From NCBI GenBank assembly GCA_050247155.1, contig JBFWUS010000004.1:1-64000 (forward strand): 64,000 nucleotides of DNA, written 5' to 3'. The notes beneath the pieces are model-generated. The model was not told the origin of the DNA, made no database searches, and saw only the letters and a program-made list of their open reading frames with translations. Of this stretch, positions 1 to 8,346 are shown in pieces. The DNA comes from Mesorhizobium_G sp050247155. Lineage in GTDB: Bacteria; Pseudomonadota; Alphaproteobacteria; Rhizobiales; Rhizobiaceae. The position numbers were made by a program, and so were the translations under genes. Within the stretch, counting starts at the first letter, position 1. Each line of letters opens with the position of its first letter.

Positions 1-28
1 GAAAGAACAAGCACATTTCGGAATCCAC

Positions 29-1126
29 TCAGCATGCCATAACGTCTTTATAAAGTTGATGAAGGTTTCGAACTTCCTGCTCCCAGGAGAATTGCCCAAC
101 CACTAGGCGCCGGCCGTTGCGACCTAGGCGCTCAGCCAAGCTCGTATCCTGCACGAGGCGGTTGACCGCCTCTCCTACGGCCCGCGGGTTAGAGGTGTCA
201 ACATTGATGCCGACCTCATGCTCTTCGTTGAAGGCCGGCCACTCACCAAAATTCGGCATGATCACGGGCATGCCGTGGACGAGGAACTCAAAAAGCTTCA
301 CGGCATGAGCCAAATGGTACTGGCCGAGATTCTCATAAAGAATGAGACCAATCGACGCCTGCGCATAGACGGCTGGCAGTTCCACGAATGGCAGCCTTGA
401 CAGATAGTCAACCGAACCCCAGCCGGGCTCTCGCTGCGCCGCAGCGAGCAATGCCGGCGCGATCTGGCCGGCCAGCAGAAGACGATGGCCATCGAGCACG
501 TATGGCATCGCCCGAACCATATTCAAGAGACCGCGTTCGACGGACATCGTGCCGGCATACAGAAGGTGCGGCCGTCGGGTCAGCGGACCGGGTTCAGACA
601 CTTCGGTCACCGAGACGAAATTTCTGGTCAGCGCGACCCGTCGTGCATCCGGCTGATAACGATCGCGCATATATGTCTGCGGGACGCTTATTCCGTCGAA
701 CCGGCGAATGGCGAATCGCTCGAACTTGTCGAATACGACACTGACAGGTTTGCGCAGAATCGGCGGTATCCAGGCGCGCAAAGCTATCTGCTGCGCGACG
801 ATCTCATGGATGTCGTAGATGACCACTTTTCCGAATGCTCTTAGGGCAAGACCGACGGGTATCAATTCTGGATCGTGAAAATGATAGATGTCCGCCTGCT
901 CTCTTAGCGCCTTTCTCAGAATCGACCATGGAGACAGAAGCATCCGGCCGGCGCGCGAGCGCTTCGGAATTGGTACAATCTTGATACCCGATACCGATTC
1001 GACGCGCTTATGATTTGCAATCACGGCCACCTCAAAATCGTTGCCGTGGGTATATCTTGCTTCCTTGTAGAATATTCTATGATCTAAAGCTTCATGTCCT
1101 GATGACATATGAACTATCTTGACCAT
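29..1126 (-). CDS. GT4-type glycosyltransferase
   Basis: A 365-residue GT-B fold glycosyltransferase that probably adds a sugar to a lipid-linked polysaccharide repeat unit at the cytoplasmic membrane face. The N-terminus has the family's opening strand and loop (HMSSGHEALDHRIFYKEA). The C-terminal half carries the nucleotide-sugar binding region, with KLFEFLVHGMPVI near residue 280, the usual E-x7-E type segment of GT4 enzymes, and the length is normal for the family. The start ATG has a purine-rich AGAGG upstream. It lies at the left edge of a polysaccharide locus, with a decayed paralogue directly upstream. Donor and acceptor sugars cannot be told from sequence. Confidence 0.85.
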   Translation of the reverse strand: MVKIVHMSSGHEALDHRIFYKEARYTHGNDFEVAVIANHKRVESVSGIKIVPIPKRSRAGRMLLSPWSILRKALREQADIYHFHDPELIPVGLALRAFGKVVIYDIHEIVAQQIALRAWIPPILRKPVSVVFDKFERFAIRRFDGISVPQTYMRDRYQPDARRVALTRNFVSVTEVSEPGPLTRRPHLLYAGTMSVERGLLNMVRAMPYVLDGHRLLLAGQIAPALLAAAQREPGWGSVDYLSRLPFVELPAVYAQASIGLILYENLGQYHLAHAVKLFEFLVHGMPVIMPNFGEWPAFNEEHEVGINVDTSNPRAVGEAVNRLVQDTSLAERLGRNGRRLVVGQFSWEQEVRNLHQLYKDVMAC

Positions 1127-1143
1127 CGCGTAATGCCTCTAGC

Positions 1144-1338
1144 TCAAGCGATATCAAGGGCGATCGGATCGGGGCGGCCATCGCGAACGCAAACGCCGCC
1201 CAGGTCCTCGTCACCTTTGCCATCCGCGACAACTGGAAATGTCGGGTGGCCAGCACGCGCAAGACCTCTGCACATTTGGACAAAAATTCGCGTGTGATAT
1301 CGCGGATAAGCGGACGTGAGATGTGCGATGTGGGCCAC
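1144..1338 (-). pseudogene. Decayed N-terminus of a second GT4 glycosyltransferase
   Basis: A 64-residue open stretch beginning at a GTG holds the typical GT4 opening (HIAHLTSAYPRYHTRIF) followed by LARAGH and VVADGKGDE, then stops. This matches only the first 50 or so residues of a glycosyltransferase of 360-400 residues. No continuation is visible in other frames because the intact glycosyltransferase gene starts 18 bases further on. It is read as a remnant of gene duplication and deletion. Confidence 0.6.
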
Positions 1339-1520
1339 GATAAACAGTCTCTGCAGGTGCGGTGTTCCGCGTGATGTTGTAGAAGCAGCCCCGTCGTGTC
1401 CGCTCGACCACGTTCCGGTTACCCGGCACCCCGCATGAACGCAACCCGCGCACCCAAAAATCAGGGACTGTGGTCTGCCGCGACGATGAGGCGATACGTC
1501 CAAGGCATTGGCGAGACATC

Positions 1521-2030
1521 ATGATCAAGAGTCGGCTTAACCGAACCCGTGCCGCAAGCTTTTTTGTCGGCGCAACCTTGTTTTGGCTGGTTGCCTTTTT
1601 TCTTCACAAGGCTGGTTTCATTTATATCTATACACAGGACCACCAGGCCCAATTCCGCTTGTTCAACGAAGCGATGACGCGCGCTCAAGGCGACATCCGC
1701 CAGTTCGAAGAAGTACTTCGGAGTGCTCGGAAGACATACGAGCAGGCGCTGGCCGAGGGGCGACTTGCGTCGTTAGAAGGGGGACGTCTGATTCGCGTTG
1801 AAGAGGCCTTGCCGAACTATTACGGCGAATTCGCCAAACCACTTATGGATCGGACAAATACGTTCTTCTATTTGATCAAAAAAGGAACTGGTTACAAGTT
1901 TCTTTTAAATGCAGATATTTGTCCGGCTGTGGCTCTTACTCGCCCTGATCTGATCGATGCTAGACGTGGTCGGTATTCACCTTTTTGCCGTTATTTTGGA
2001 ATCTGGAATCCTGATGGCGCAGGCCTCTAG
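1521..2030 (+). CDS. Hypothetical single-pass membrane protein
   Basis: A 169-residue protein of no recognised family. The ATG at 1521 is preferred to an earlier in-frame GTG/ATG because the protein then begins with a basic segment followed by one membrane helix (about residues 12-35, rich in F, L, W, V). The rest is polar and probably periplasmic, with a heptad-like helical stretch around residues 50-90. Base composition is locally more AT-rich than the neighbours, which hints at foreign origin. It lies between the polysaccharide genes and may be part of that locus, but nothing shows its role. Confidence 0.45.
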   Translation: MIKSRLNRTRAASFFVGATLFWLVAFFLHKAGFIYIYTQDHQAQFRLFNEAMTRAQGDIRQFEEVLRSARKTYEQALAEGRLASLEGGRLIRVEEALPNYYGEFAKPLMDRTNTFFYLIKKGTGYKFLLNADICPAVALTRPDLIDARRGRYSPFCRYFGIWNPDGAGL

Positions 2031-2095
2031 CCATGGCGATTGCATCAGAGGATGGTTGCCTATAGAACCGCCCGGACTGAATCAGGAGACCAGTT

Positions 2096-2620
2096 GTGCA
2101 GAGACCCTATCTTCTAGCCCTCGCCGCGATCCTCGCAACCCCTGCCTTCGGCGCCGATGAAACCGAAACCGTGGGCGGCTGGCAAATTACGACAAAATCT
2201 GCCGAGGGCGCTGCGCTGAACCCGACTTGCGTCATGGTTTCTCCAGCCGGACCGACGCGCTTGCGGATCGAAAATATCCAGGCCCCCGATGCCAAGGATC
2301 ACGGCGCAGGTAGCATTACGGTCATCTTTAATGATCGTGTTGTCGATGCAAAGACGCAACCCTTGGAGGGCCTGACTTTCAACGTTACGCGACGCGTCAA
2401 CTGGGGACCGGTGACGGGTGAGTGGAAAGAATACCAAGCCGGTGGCTATGTTTCGGCTGTGGTGACGAACGATGTCGACAAAATGCTCAAGCCGCTCGTC
2501 CAGGGATCGCAGATTTCCTTTGAGTTGAATGGCCAGCCCTATTCGGTATCCCTCAAGGGCTCCACGCAAGCAGCATTTGCATTTGAGCGCTGCCTACAGA
2601 AGGTCAAGTTGACGCAATAG
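2096..2620 (+). CDS. Hypothetical periplasmic protein with signal peptide
   Basis: A 174-residue protein starting at GTG, with a purine-rich CAGGAGA about seven bases upstream. The first 20 residues form a clear Sec signal peptide ending in ATPAFG-ADE. The mature part has one cysteine near each end (TCVMVSP and ERCLQK), which could form a disulfide, and looks like a small beta-rich secreted domain. Its C-terminal pattern (a serine-rich turn, then AFERC) recalls small invasion-associated-locus-B-like rhizobial periplasmic proteins, but that is only a resemblance. It ends 17 bases inside the stop end of the convergent O-antigen ligase-like gene. Confidence 0.6.
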   Translation: MQRPYLLALAAILATPAFGADETETVGGWQITTKSAEGAALNPTCVMVSPAGPTRLRIENIQAPDAKDHGAGSITVIFNDRVVDAKTQPLEGLTFNVTRRVNWGPVTGEWKEYQAGGYVSAVVTNDVDKMLKPLVQGSQISFELNGQPYSVSLKGSTQAAFAFERCLQKVKLTQ

Positions 2621-3860
2621 GTCTCGGCGCGGCAGCGCTGACGTTACGCACTCCTGTCTGGCGCCGTCTGGCGCCAGAGTAGGCCGCAATGATGAGACCC
2701 CAGCCGATAGCTGGTGTAGGCCAAAAGATCGGCTTGGCCGCGACAAGCAGAATCATCGAACTAACTGTCATATAGAACGCCATTCGCCAGAGACTGGTTG
2801 TCGTCCTGGCAAAGGCCTGTCGCGCTGCCATCGCCACCGCAATGACGTTGGGCGTCAGGTAAAGAATAAAACCAACCAGCCCGAACGAAACCCACGCGGA
2901 CAGGATCGAGTGCGCGTACGCTCCTCCTTGCTCGCTTTCTTCGACGGGCACATTAAAATGACTTCCGAACTCGCCGGCGATGGGGTGTGCTTCGATCGTC
3001 GCCCAGGCATATTCCGAGAACATTTGGCGCGCCTGCCACGAAGTCGAGTCCTCCAGATCCAGCAATTGAAGTTGGCGCGAATCCTGGATGGCGGCGAGTA
3101 TGCTTTCGCGCCAGAAAAGCAGAGCGAGTGCGCCGATCACGATGCAAGGGACGATGGTCTTTAGTCCGCTCGGACGCAAGAACAGCCTGATCAGTTCGTA
3201 TCCGCCAAAAGCCAACGTCATGGCCGCGAGTTCGGAGCGCGCGCCAACGATGAACAAAAAGCCGAGGGCGAGTACAATCAGCACGACTCTGGCGAAACCG
3301 TCCCGGAAGCCGGCAATCAGCACCGCCGCAGACAGCGCTACAGATCGAGCCAATCCTTGATAGACGCTCTGCTCCGGATCGTCGGAAAACTTGGTAGTGC
3401 TACCGTCAAAATTGACCAAGGCTATGATGAAACAGGCGATGATGGCGAGCCAGAGGGCTCTCCGGAAGGCGCGATCGTCCACGTCCAGGAATAGGCCGAT
3501 CATGATCAGCACAATCCAGTTCATATAAGTGATGACAACTTGAACTATTGCGCCGGGCGGAACGTCGGGCGCTAGCATCCATGTGCCCAGCGTCCAGAGG
3601 CCGCACCAAGCCATCATGACGAACAGGCAGGTGGAAAAAACCGGCGTACTGAAGACTTTGCGGGACGCGGGAAGCAGAGCGGCAACAAAAAGCAGCAGAG
3701 CGGCGACCGAGGCTTCGGCAAAGAGGTTGATTGAGAGCGGTGTCAAACCCTTAAGCAGGGCTGCCTGCCATAAGAAGAATCCCGGAAACAGTACCAAGAA
3801 TGAAAGCTGAGCGATCCGACGTCCCAGCCAGTCTTTTGCTTTGTCGCGCTCCGCACTCAT
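2604..3860 (-). CDS. O-antigen polymerase/ligase-like membrane protein
   Basis: A 418-residue polytopic inner-membrane protein of the Wzy/WaaL type, which either polymerises polysaccharide repeat units or ligates glycan to a carrier in the periplasm. About ten to twelve hydrophobic helices are visible, with a longer hydrophilic loop in the second half (around SRQLQLLDLEDSTSW to the region ending EESEQGGAYAHS) where this family keeps its catalytic histidine. The ATG at 3860 is preferred to an upstream TTG. It is the last gene of the minus-strand polysaccharide operon, 56 bases after the deacetylase. A second such protein lies at 9929-11203, so one is probably polymerase and the other ligase. 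Confidence 0.78.
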   Translation of the reverse strand: MSAERDKAKDWLGRRIAQLSFLVLFPGFFLWQAALLKGLTPLSINLFAEASVAALLLFVAALLPASRKVFSTPVFSTCLFVMMAWCGLWTLGTWMLAPDVPPGAIVQVVITYMNWIVLIMIGLFLDVDDRAFRRALWLAIIACFIIALVNFDGSTTKFSDDPEQSVYQGLARSVALSAAVLIAGFRDGFARVVLIVLALGFLFIVGARSELAAMTLAFGGYELIRLFLRPSGLKTIVPCIVIGALALLFWRESILAAIQDSRQLQLLDLEDSTSWQARQMFSEYAWATIEAHPIAGEFGSHFNVPVEESEQGGAYAHSILSAWVSFGLVGFILYLTPNVIAVAMAARQAFARTTTSLWRMAFYMTVSSMILLVAAKPIFWPTPAIGWGLIIAAYSGARRRQTGVRNVSAAAPRPIAST

Positions 3861-3916
3861 GCAGCTCAATCGAATCCCTGAATCGGCACGCTAACCTTGG
3901 AGGCCAAGCGGCCGAA

Positions 3917-5293
3917 CTACCGCTGCAACTCAATGAAGAATTCCTGATCCTTCGGCATCAGCAATTGTGAATTGTGCCAGAGCAGCGTGAAATCGCCGCC
4001 ATATTTCAGCGCTCGACGCTTGAGTTGCGTCATCACATCGAAAGCCTCGGCCGAATGGCCAAGCCCGAGATAGGTCTTCGCGGTGACGGAGCACTCCATC
4101 AGAACCAGCGGCGCCTGGCGCAATCGCAGCGGCGCGCGGCGGCGCCAACTCCACATCGGGAAAGGATGCGCGGTTCCATAACGAAAGCCGGGCCGATCGG
4201 CAAACGAGCCGGTCGTGTCATACGTGAATCCAGCCGCGTCGAGGTGGTCTGGCGTCTCCGCTGAATCCCAACGCAAATAATGTTGACGATTTCCCGGCAC
4301 GTCGGCTGGCAAACCCGCTTTCTCGCAAGCGGAAGCCAACAGAGCCCGCTCCGACGCCAGCCGTTCGGGATCCCTGAATGTGCTGTAACTTCCGTGCATG
4401 CCGACCTCATGTCCACGATCGGCAAGCTTGCGTATGAGTTTGAGAACACGCGGCTCATCGATCTCATATGTGCCGTCAATGGCGCCTGCGGGGTGGTCGG
4501 GGATAAAATAGAAGGCGGCCCTGCGGCCCTGCTTCTCGACCACGTCCATATACCAATCGAAATTGTAATATGGGTCGAAACGGAGATCGCCGCGGCGATG
4601 CGCCGAGAAATTCCGTCCGCGACGGACCGCGAGACCCGGATCACGCCGTTTCCCCAGGTCGCCGGCGATTGAGCGCAGGAGCGCCCGCGGGCTGGTGCCG
4701 ACCCTATCGAAAGGCTCATCGACATCGCAACTAACCTTCAATTCGCCTTGCCGCCTGGAACGCTCAAGTCCCGACCAAAGGCGTTTCATCATCACCCAAA
4801 GCACCTCGACATATTCATCGACGATCGGCCGGCCAAGAAATCCTTCCTGCCACGCCAGCGAGGCGACGGCGGGAAAGCGGTCATGAATGTCGCGTTCGCC
4901 CGAAACAGTTTCCTCAAATCGCGACAGCATGAAGAAGATGGCGCCGAAAATATCGACCCCACAATGAATTGCGTCCGGGGCAAGTTGGAGTTCATCGCTG
5001 CCGAAGATGAGCGGCAACGGCCCTTCCAGGTCGGCCTCGGGCAAGTGCCGAGCGAGGTCCCATTCCTTGAGTGGGCGAGATGGCATCTGCTCACGCCAAA
5101 GTGCCGGGTCGCCATCGATCCCAGGAAAGTTTGACGACATCGAAAGACGCTTCGAACCGTCGTCAATGACAACGGTTGAGGTTTCTGGTCCAGGAAGCAG
5201 TTCATACCGAAGGCCGAGCATTTCACCCAGGACGATGCCGGCGACCCAGTTCAACGGGCCGCTGCGCGACGCCGGTACGGTGATGCGAATCAT
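3917..5293 (-). CDS. Polysaccharide deacetylase family protein (NodB-type domain)
   Basis: A 458-residue protein with an N-terminal domain of about 185 residues as found in bacterial polysaccharide-deacetylase-like proteins of exopolysaccharide loci, followed by a NodB-homology domain. The motif CDVDEPF (residues 189-195) supplies the catalytic and metal-binding aspartates, and HEVGMH (295-300) gives the two metal-binding histidines. It should remove acetyl groups from N-acetylated sugars. The ATG overlaps the stop of the upstream acyltransferase gene by four bases (ATGA), so the two are translationally coupled. An in-frame extension to 5488 is rejected because it lies entirely inside that upstream gene. 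Confidence 0.8.
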   Translation of the reverse strand: MIRITVPASRSGPLNWVAGIVLGEMLGLRYELLPGPETSTVVIDDGSKRLSMSSNFPGIDGDPALWREQMPSRPLKEWDLARHLPEADLEGPLPLIFGSDELQLAPDAIHCGVDIFGAIFFMLSRFEETVSGERDIHDRFPAVASLAWQEGFLGRPIVDEYVEVLWVMMKRLWSGLERSRRQGELKVSCDVDEPFDRVGTSPRALLRSIAGDLGKRRDPGLAVRRGRNFSAHRRGDLRFDPYYNFDWYMDVVEKQGRRAAFYFIPDHPAGAIDGTYEIDEPRVLKLIRKLADRGHEVGMHGSYSTFRDPERLASERALLASACEKAGLPADVPGNRQHYLRWDSAETPDHLDAAGFTYDTTGSFADRPGFRYGTAHPFPMWSWRRRAPLRLRQAPLVLMECSVTAKTYLGLGHSAEAFDVMTQLKRRALKYGGDFTLLWHNSQLLMPKDQEFFIELQR

Positions 5294-6249
5294 CGTCTTG
5301 TCCTCACGACCGACGAAAGCCCCATCAGCCCATGCAAGATAAAGGAAGGGGTCTTCTGAATATTGAAATAGGGGGTCTGTTGCGCACCGAAAGCGCGGAA
5401 AAAACGTTCGACAGGTTCGATCATCGAGCCTTCGAAATCGAAGCGGCGCGTGACCGTGGCGGCAAACTCGATCGCCCGCCACATGCACAGGCTCATGGCC
5501 CCGCTATTGCGAACCGCGGGATCGCCGCCGCCCATCAGATAATAGGCGCTGTCGTCGGTCCAGACGATGTAGGCGCCGGCGTGCTGCCGGCCTTCCGGAT
5601 CGCGTGCGATGAATATTCTTCTGCAGCCACGATCAGCGCAGGCGGTGTCGATGCGCTGCACGTAGTCTCTCGAATAAGGAGGCTTGCGCCCCTGACGCTT
5701 GAACGTCAAATCGCTCAGATCGAGAAATTCCTTGAGCGTGCCATCCGCGACGCCAATGGACATCCTGTTCTCAGCGCGACGGATCTCTCTCCGAATGTTG
5801 TCGCGTAGCCCGCCCCACAAATCTTGGGATGCCGTCAGCCCTTCCAGCGAGTATGTATATCGGGTCGTTTGTGCGAAGCCGCGCCAGTAAAAAGGCAGCC
5901 AGTTGGTAACGTTCGGGCTCCAATTCTGCCGATAATGGTCGTGGGGAGGCAGCCCGTCGATCAGCTCGTTCATCAGATCTTTCTGCCGCGCATAGTCGTT
6001 TGCCGACTTTGCGCCCGTGGGTCTCAGCCAAGGCCCAAGAAAGGGCGTCAGCTTCGGCTGGGTCAGAATGCGAAACCCCCGCACGCGCTTGGGCAGGAAC
6101 GGCAACGCGGCATGGATTTCGTCGCCTTTCTTCGCCAGAACAACGTCCCACGCATCGCCACACGTCGCATCGAGCCACCAGGCACGCAAGAACAGCGGCA
6201 AACTGGCTTCTGTATCGGAAAGCTTGCGATAGGCAGCCTTGCGATCCAT
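5290..6249 (-). CDS. GNAT/FemAB-like acyltransferase (CelD/BcsL-type)
   Basis: A 319-residue protein with the double-GNAT look of the CelD/BcsL and FemAB-related family found in exopolysaccharide clusters. The second half contains the conserved acyl-CoA-binding stretch around IARDPEGRQHAGAYIV followed by YYLMGGGDP, and a late FDFEGSMIEPVERFFRAFG segment that is typical of the family. It probably acylates a sugar or aminoacyl group of the polysaccharide precursor in the cytoplasm. It starts within the stop of the methyltransferase gene (TGATG, one base shared) and overlaps the deacetylase by four bases, so it belongs to a tightly coupled operon. Confidence 0.75.
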   Translation of the reverse strand: MDRKAAYRKLSDTEASLPLFLRAWWLDATCGDAWDVVLAKKGDEIHAALPFLPKRVRGFRILTQPKLTPFLGPWLRPTGAKSANDYARQKDLMNELIDGLPPHDHYRQNWSPNVTNWLPFYWRGFAQTTRYTYSLEGLTASQDLWGGLRDNIRREIRRAENRMSIGVADGTLKEFLDLSDLTFKRQGRKPPYSRDYVQRIDTACADRGCRRIFIARDPEGRQHAGAYIVWTDDSAYYLMGGGDPAVRNSGAMSLCMWRAIEFAATVTRRFDFEGSMIEPVERFFRAFGAQQTPYFNIQKTPSFILHGLMGLSSVVRTRR

Positions 6250-6998
6250 CAGGCTGATCGCTTCCTCAAAAGGACGTGGTAGCGATACTCATAATACCTG
6301 GAGCTGACGATTTCGGCTGACAGATCAAGCCTTTTGGCTGCCATGAGCCAGAAACGAGGCAACTGACCATAGCCCATTCCCTTGCCGCGGAGCGTCGCGA
6401 AATCCCGCGATAGAAAACCCCCGGCGAGTTGAGCTCCGATACCTACTCTCCTGAACGCGTGATAGGCTGACCGGAACCGATCGTTGAGGCCGCGCTCCGC
6501 GGACGCACCCAACGGAATCTGGTAGCGAATTCCGTATGGCATCAACAGAAACTTGATTGGATCTATGCAGTCAAAAAGAAAAAATGAACGCGCATGCTGG
6601 TTCGCTTGGAAGAGCTCCAGGAGAGACCCTGTGTCCGACGCATCGAGATATTGGTTGAGTGCGCCCGTGGTCAGCCAAACGGCCTGAGAGCAGCCGGGCA
6701 AGAAAACCCGAAAATCCGCCTCTTGAAGTTGGATGCCTTTCCCATCGAGCCGGCTGCCAGCCTGTTCGAGCATCGACGCTGAATAGTCTATGCCCTGGCG
6801 AACATCGATCTCGTCAGACAGAAAGTACAACAGTTCGCCCGCGCCACACCCCAAATCGACTGCACCGGCGGCTCTCTCCTGCGCTGTCAGCAAAGATGCA
6901 TGCTCGGCCGCTTTGCGCGCATAAAAAGCGTCGCCATCCGACCGATGCAAGCTGCTCGTCTGCTGTTTCCAGAATGCTTTTGCATCGGCGCTACTCAT
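6249..6998 (-). CDS. SAM-dependent methyltransferase (class I)
   Basis: A 249-residue class I methyltransferase. The SAM-binding glycine loop is VDLGCGAGELLYFLS (about residues 46-60), followed by an acidic residue at the end of the next strand (RQGIDYS). The length fits small-molecule or sugar O-methyltransferases. It overlaps the flippase gene by eight bases and is coupled to the acyltransferase, so it likely methylates a sugar or acyl group of the same polysaccharide. The exact substrate is unknown. Confidence 0.78.
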   Translation of the reverse strand: MSSADAKAFWKQQTSSLHRSDGDAFYARKAAEHASLLTAQERAAGAVDLGCGAGELLYFLSDEIDVRQGIDYSASMLEQAGSRLDGKGIQLQEADFRVFLPGCSQAVWLTTGALNQYLDASDTGSLLELFQANQHARSFFLFDCIDPIKFLLMPYGIRYQIPLGASAERGLNDRFRSAYHAFRRVGIGAQLAGGFLSRDFATLRGKGMGYGQLPRFWLMAAKRLDLSAEIVSSRYYEYRYHVLLRKRSA

Positions 6999-8334
6999 AG
7001 GCTTTATGTATCCTCAAATGGACTGCGAACAGCACCGCATGGCCCAGGAAAAATGAGAAAGACGACAAGGCCACCGCGGAGATGAAGCCCCACTCCAGAT
7101 ATGCCGCGAGGGCAATCGAAAGCACAACCAGCGCAAGTCGGATACCGTCCGCCACGAGTTGCACGTGTTGCTTGTCGAAGACCACAAGATGGTTCGTTGG
7201 TGAAAACAACATTCCACCCAGAAATTGAGGCGTCATGGCCAGTAGCGCATACCCAGCTCCAGACCACTCAGCCTCGCCGAATATCCTGCCGACATAAAGC
7301 GGTCCGAGCATGCAAACGAACGCGATCGGAATGCAGGCCAGCAATAGTCGCCTGGTTGTCTTCTTATAGAGCCCGGCCAGTTCACGCACCTGTTTCGCGC
7401 GCGCGAGTTCGGCCGCCTGAGCCCAGAAACTTTGCCCCAGGGCCGATGTCAGGGCGCCAGCCGGCGCTCCCACCAGGCGCTGCATTAGTGCATACCAGCC
7501 GACTTCGTGCGCCTGATAATAGTGAGCCAGGACGAGCAACGGGGCGCTTAGACTTGCAGCATTGACGACAGCGACAAGCGTCGACCAAGTCGCGCTGCGA
7601 CCGTGCTTCGCGCAGGCGGCACGCATCGATCGCCGTGAAACCCGTTTCAAAGCGAAAAGGAACGACAAGCCCGCCTGACGCAGCAAGGTGCCGACACCCA
7701 ACCAATTCGCGGCTACCGTCGCGCCTACCAGTCCTAACGATCCCAAATTTGCGGTTCCCGCTGCCAGGCTGACGGCGGAATTGCCGACACTTTGGAGCAC
7801 GGTTGCTTTGCTGACTGCAGACAAATCTGCCTGACGCACAAACCACCCGCTCAGCGTCTGACGCATGCCGGCAGCAGCCAGGGCGATCGGGATCAGGAAC
7901 GCGATCCAGCCAATGTCCTTGAGCGGAGTCGCGTCAAAGACGCGTTGCGGCAGGACCGTCAATACAATGGCGACAAGAGCGCAAACGCAGGCGAGCACAA
8001 GCAAGCTCAATGCGGCGAGGCTTGCCGACATCCGGATCGTGCGCGCATTAGGCAGCATCCAATCGAGTCGCCAGGTGGCGAATGATGCGAGCAAACCTAC
8101 CGTCGCCGTGAAGACGCCTAGCACGGCGTAGTCGGCCGGCATGAAAAGACGGGTCAACAAAGGCGCCAAGGCAATTGGCAACGCCATCGCTATGATGTTG
8201 GCTCGGGCGATCTTGAGGAAGTTCCGGCGGAACTGCGATCCTGTCGATGCCGAAAGCCAGTTCCGAAGCTTCATCGACTCAGCCCGGATCATCGGAGGTG
8301 CCGGAAGGGCGACCTCGTCGAGAGCATCTAGCAC
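6991..8334 (-). CDS. Polysaccharide flippase (Wzx/MurJ-like, MOP superfamily)
   Basis: A 447-residue integral membrane protein with about twelve to fourteen hydrophobic helices and the N-terminal pattern of lipopolysaccharide-type flippases (LLTRLFMPADYAVLGVFTA, about residues 60-78). It should move lipid-linked repeat units across the inner membrane for polymerisation by a Wzy protein. The GTG at 8334 has a TGAGGCG element nine bases upstream that overlaps the end of the dehydrogenase gene. An ATG at 8274 is a possible alternative start. The gene is 12 bases after the UDP-sugar dehydrogenase and overlaps the methyltransferase, consistent with one transcript. Confidence 0.82.
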   Translation of the reverse strand: MLDALDEVALPAPPMIRAESMKLRNWLSASTGSQFRRNFLKIARANIIAMALPIALAPLLTRLFMPADYAVLGVFTATVGLLASFATWRLDWMLPNARTIRMSASLAALSLLVLACVCALVAIVLTVLPQRVFDATPLKDIGWIAFLIPIALAAAGMRQTLSGWFVRQADLSAVSKATVLQSVGNSAVSLAAGTANLGSLGLVGATVAANWLGVGTLLRQAGLSFLFALKRVSRRSMRAACAKHGRSATWSTLVAVVNAASLSAPLLVLAHYYQAHEVGWYALMQRLVGAPAGALTSALGQSFWAQAAELARAKQVRELAGLYKKTTRRLLLACIPIAFVCMLGPLYVGRIFGEAEWSGAGYALLAMTPQFLGGMLFSPTNHLVVFDKQHVQLVADGIRLALVVLSIALAAYLEWGFISAVALSSFSFFLGHAVLFAVHLRIHKAYE

Positions 8335-8346
8335 ACATCAAACGCC

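Noticed and set aside
1470..1520. N-terminal extension of the hypothetical membrane protein
   Set aside because: The extra 17 residues are charged and precede the basic start of a normal membrane anchor; the ATG at 1521 gives a more usual topology.
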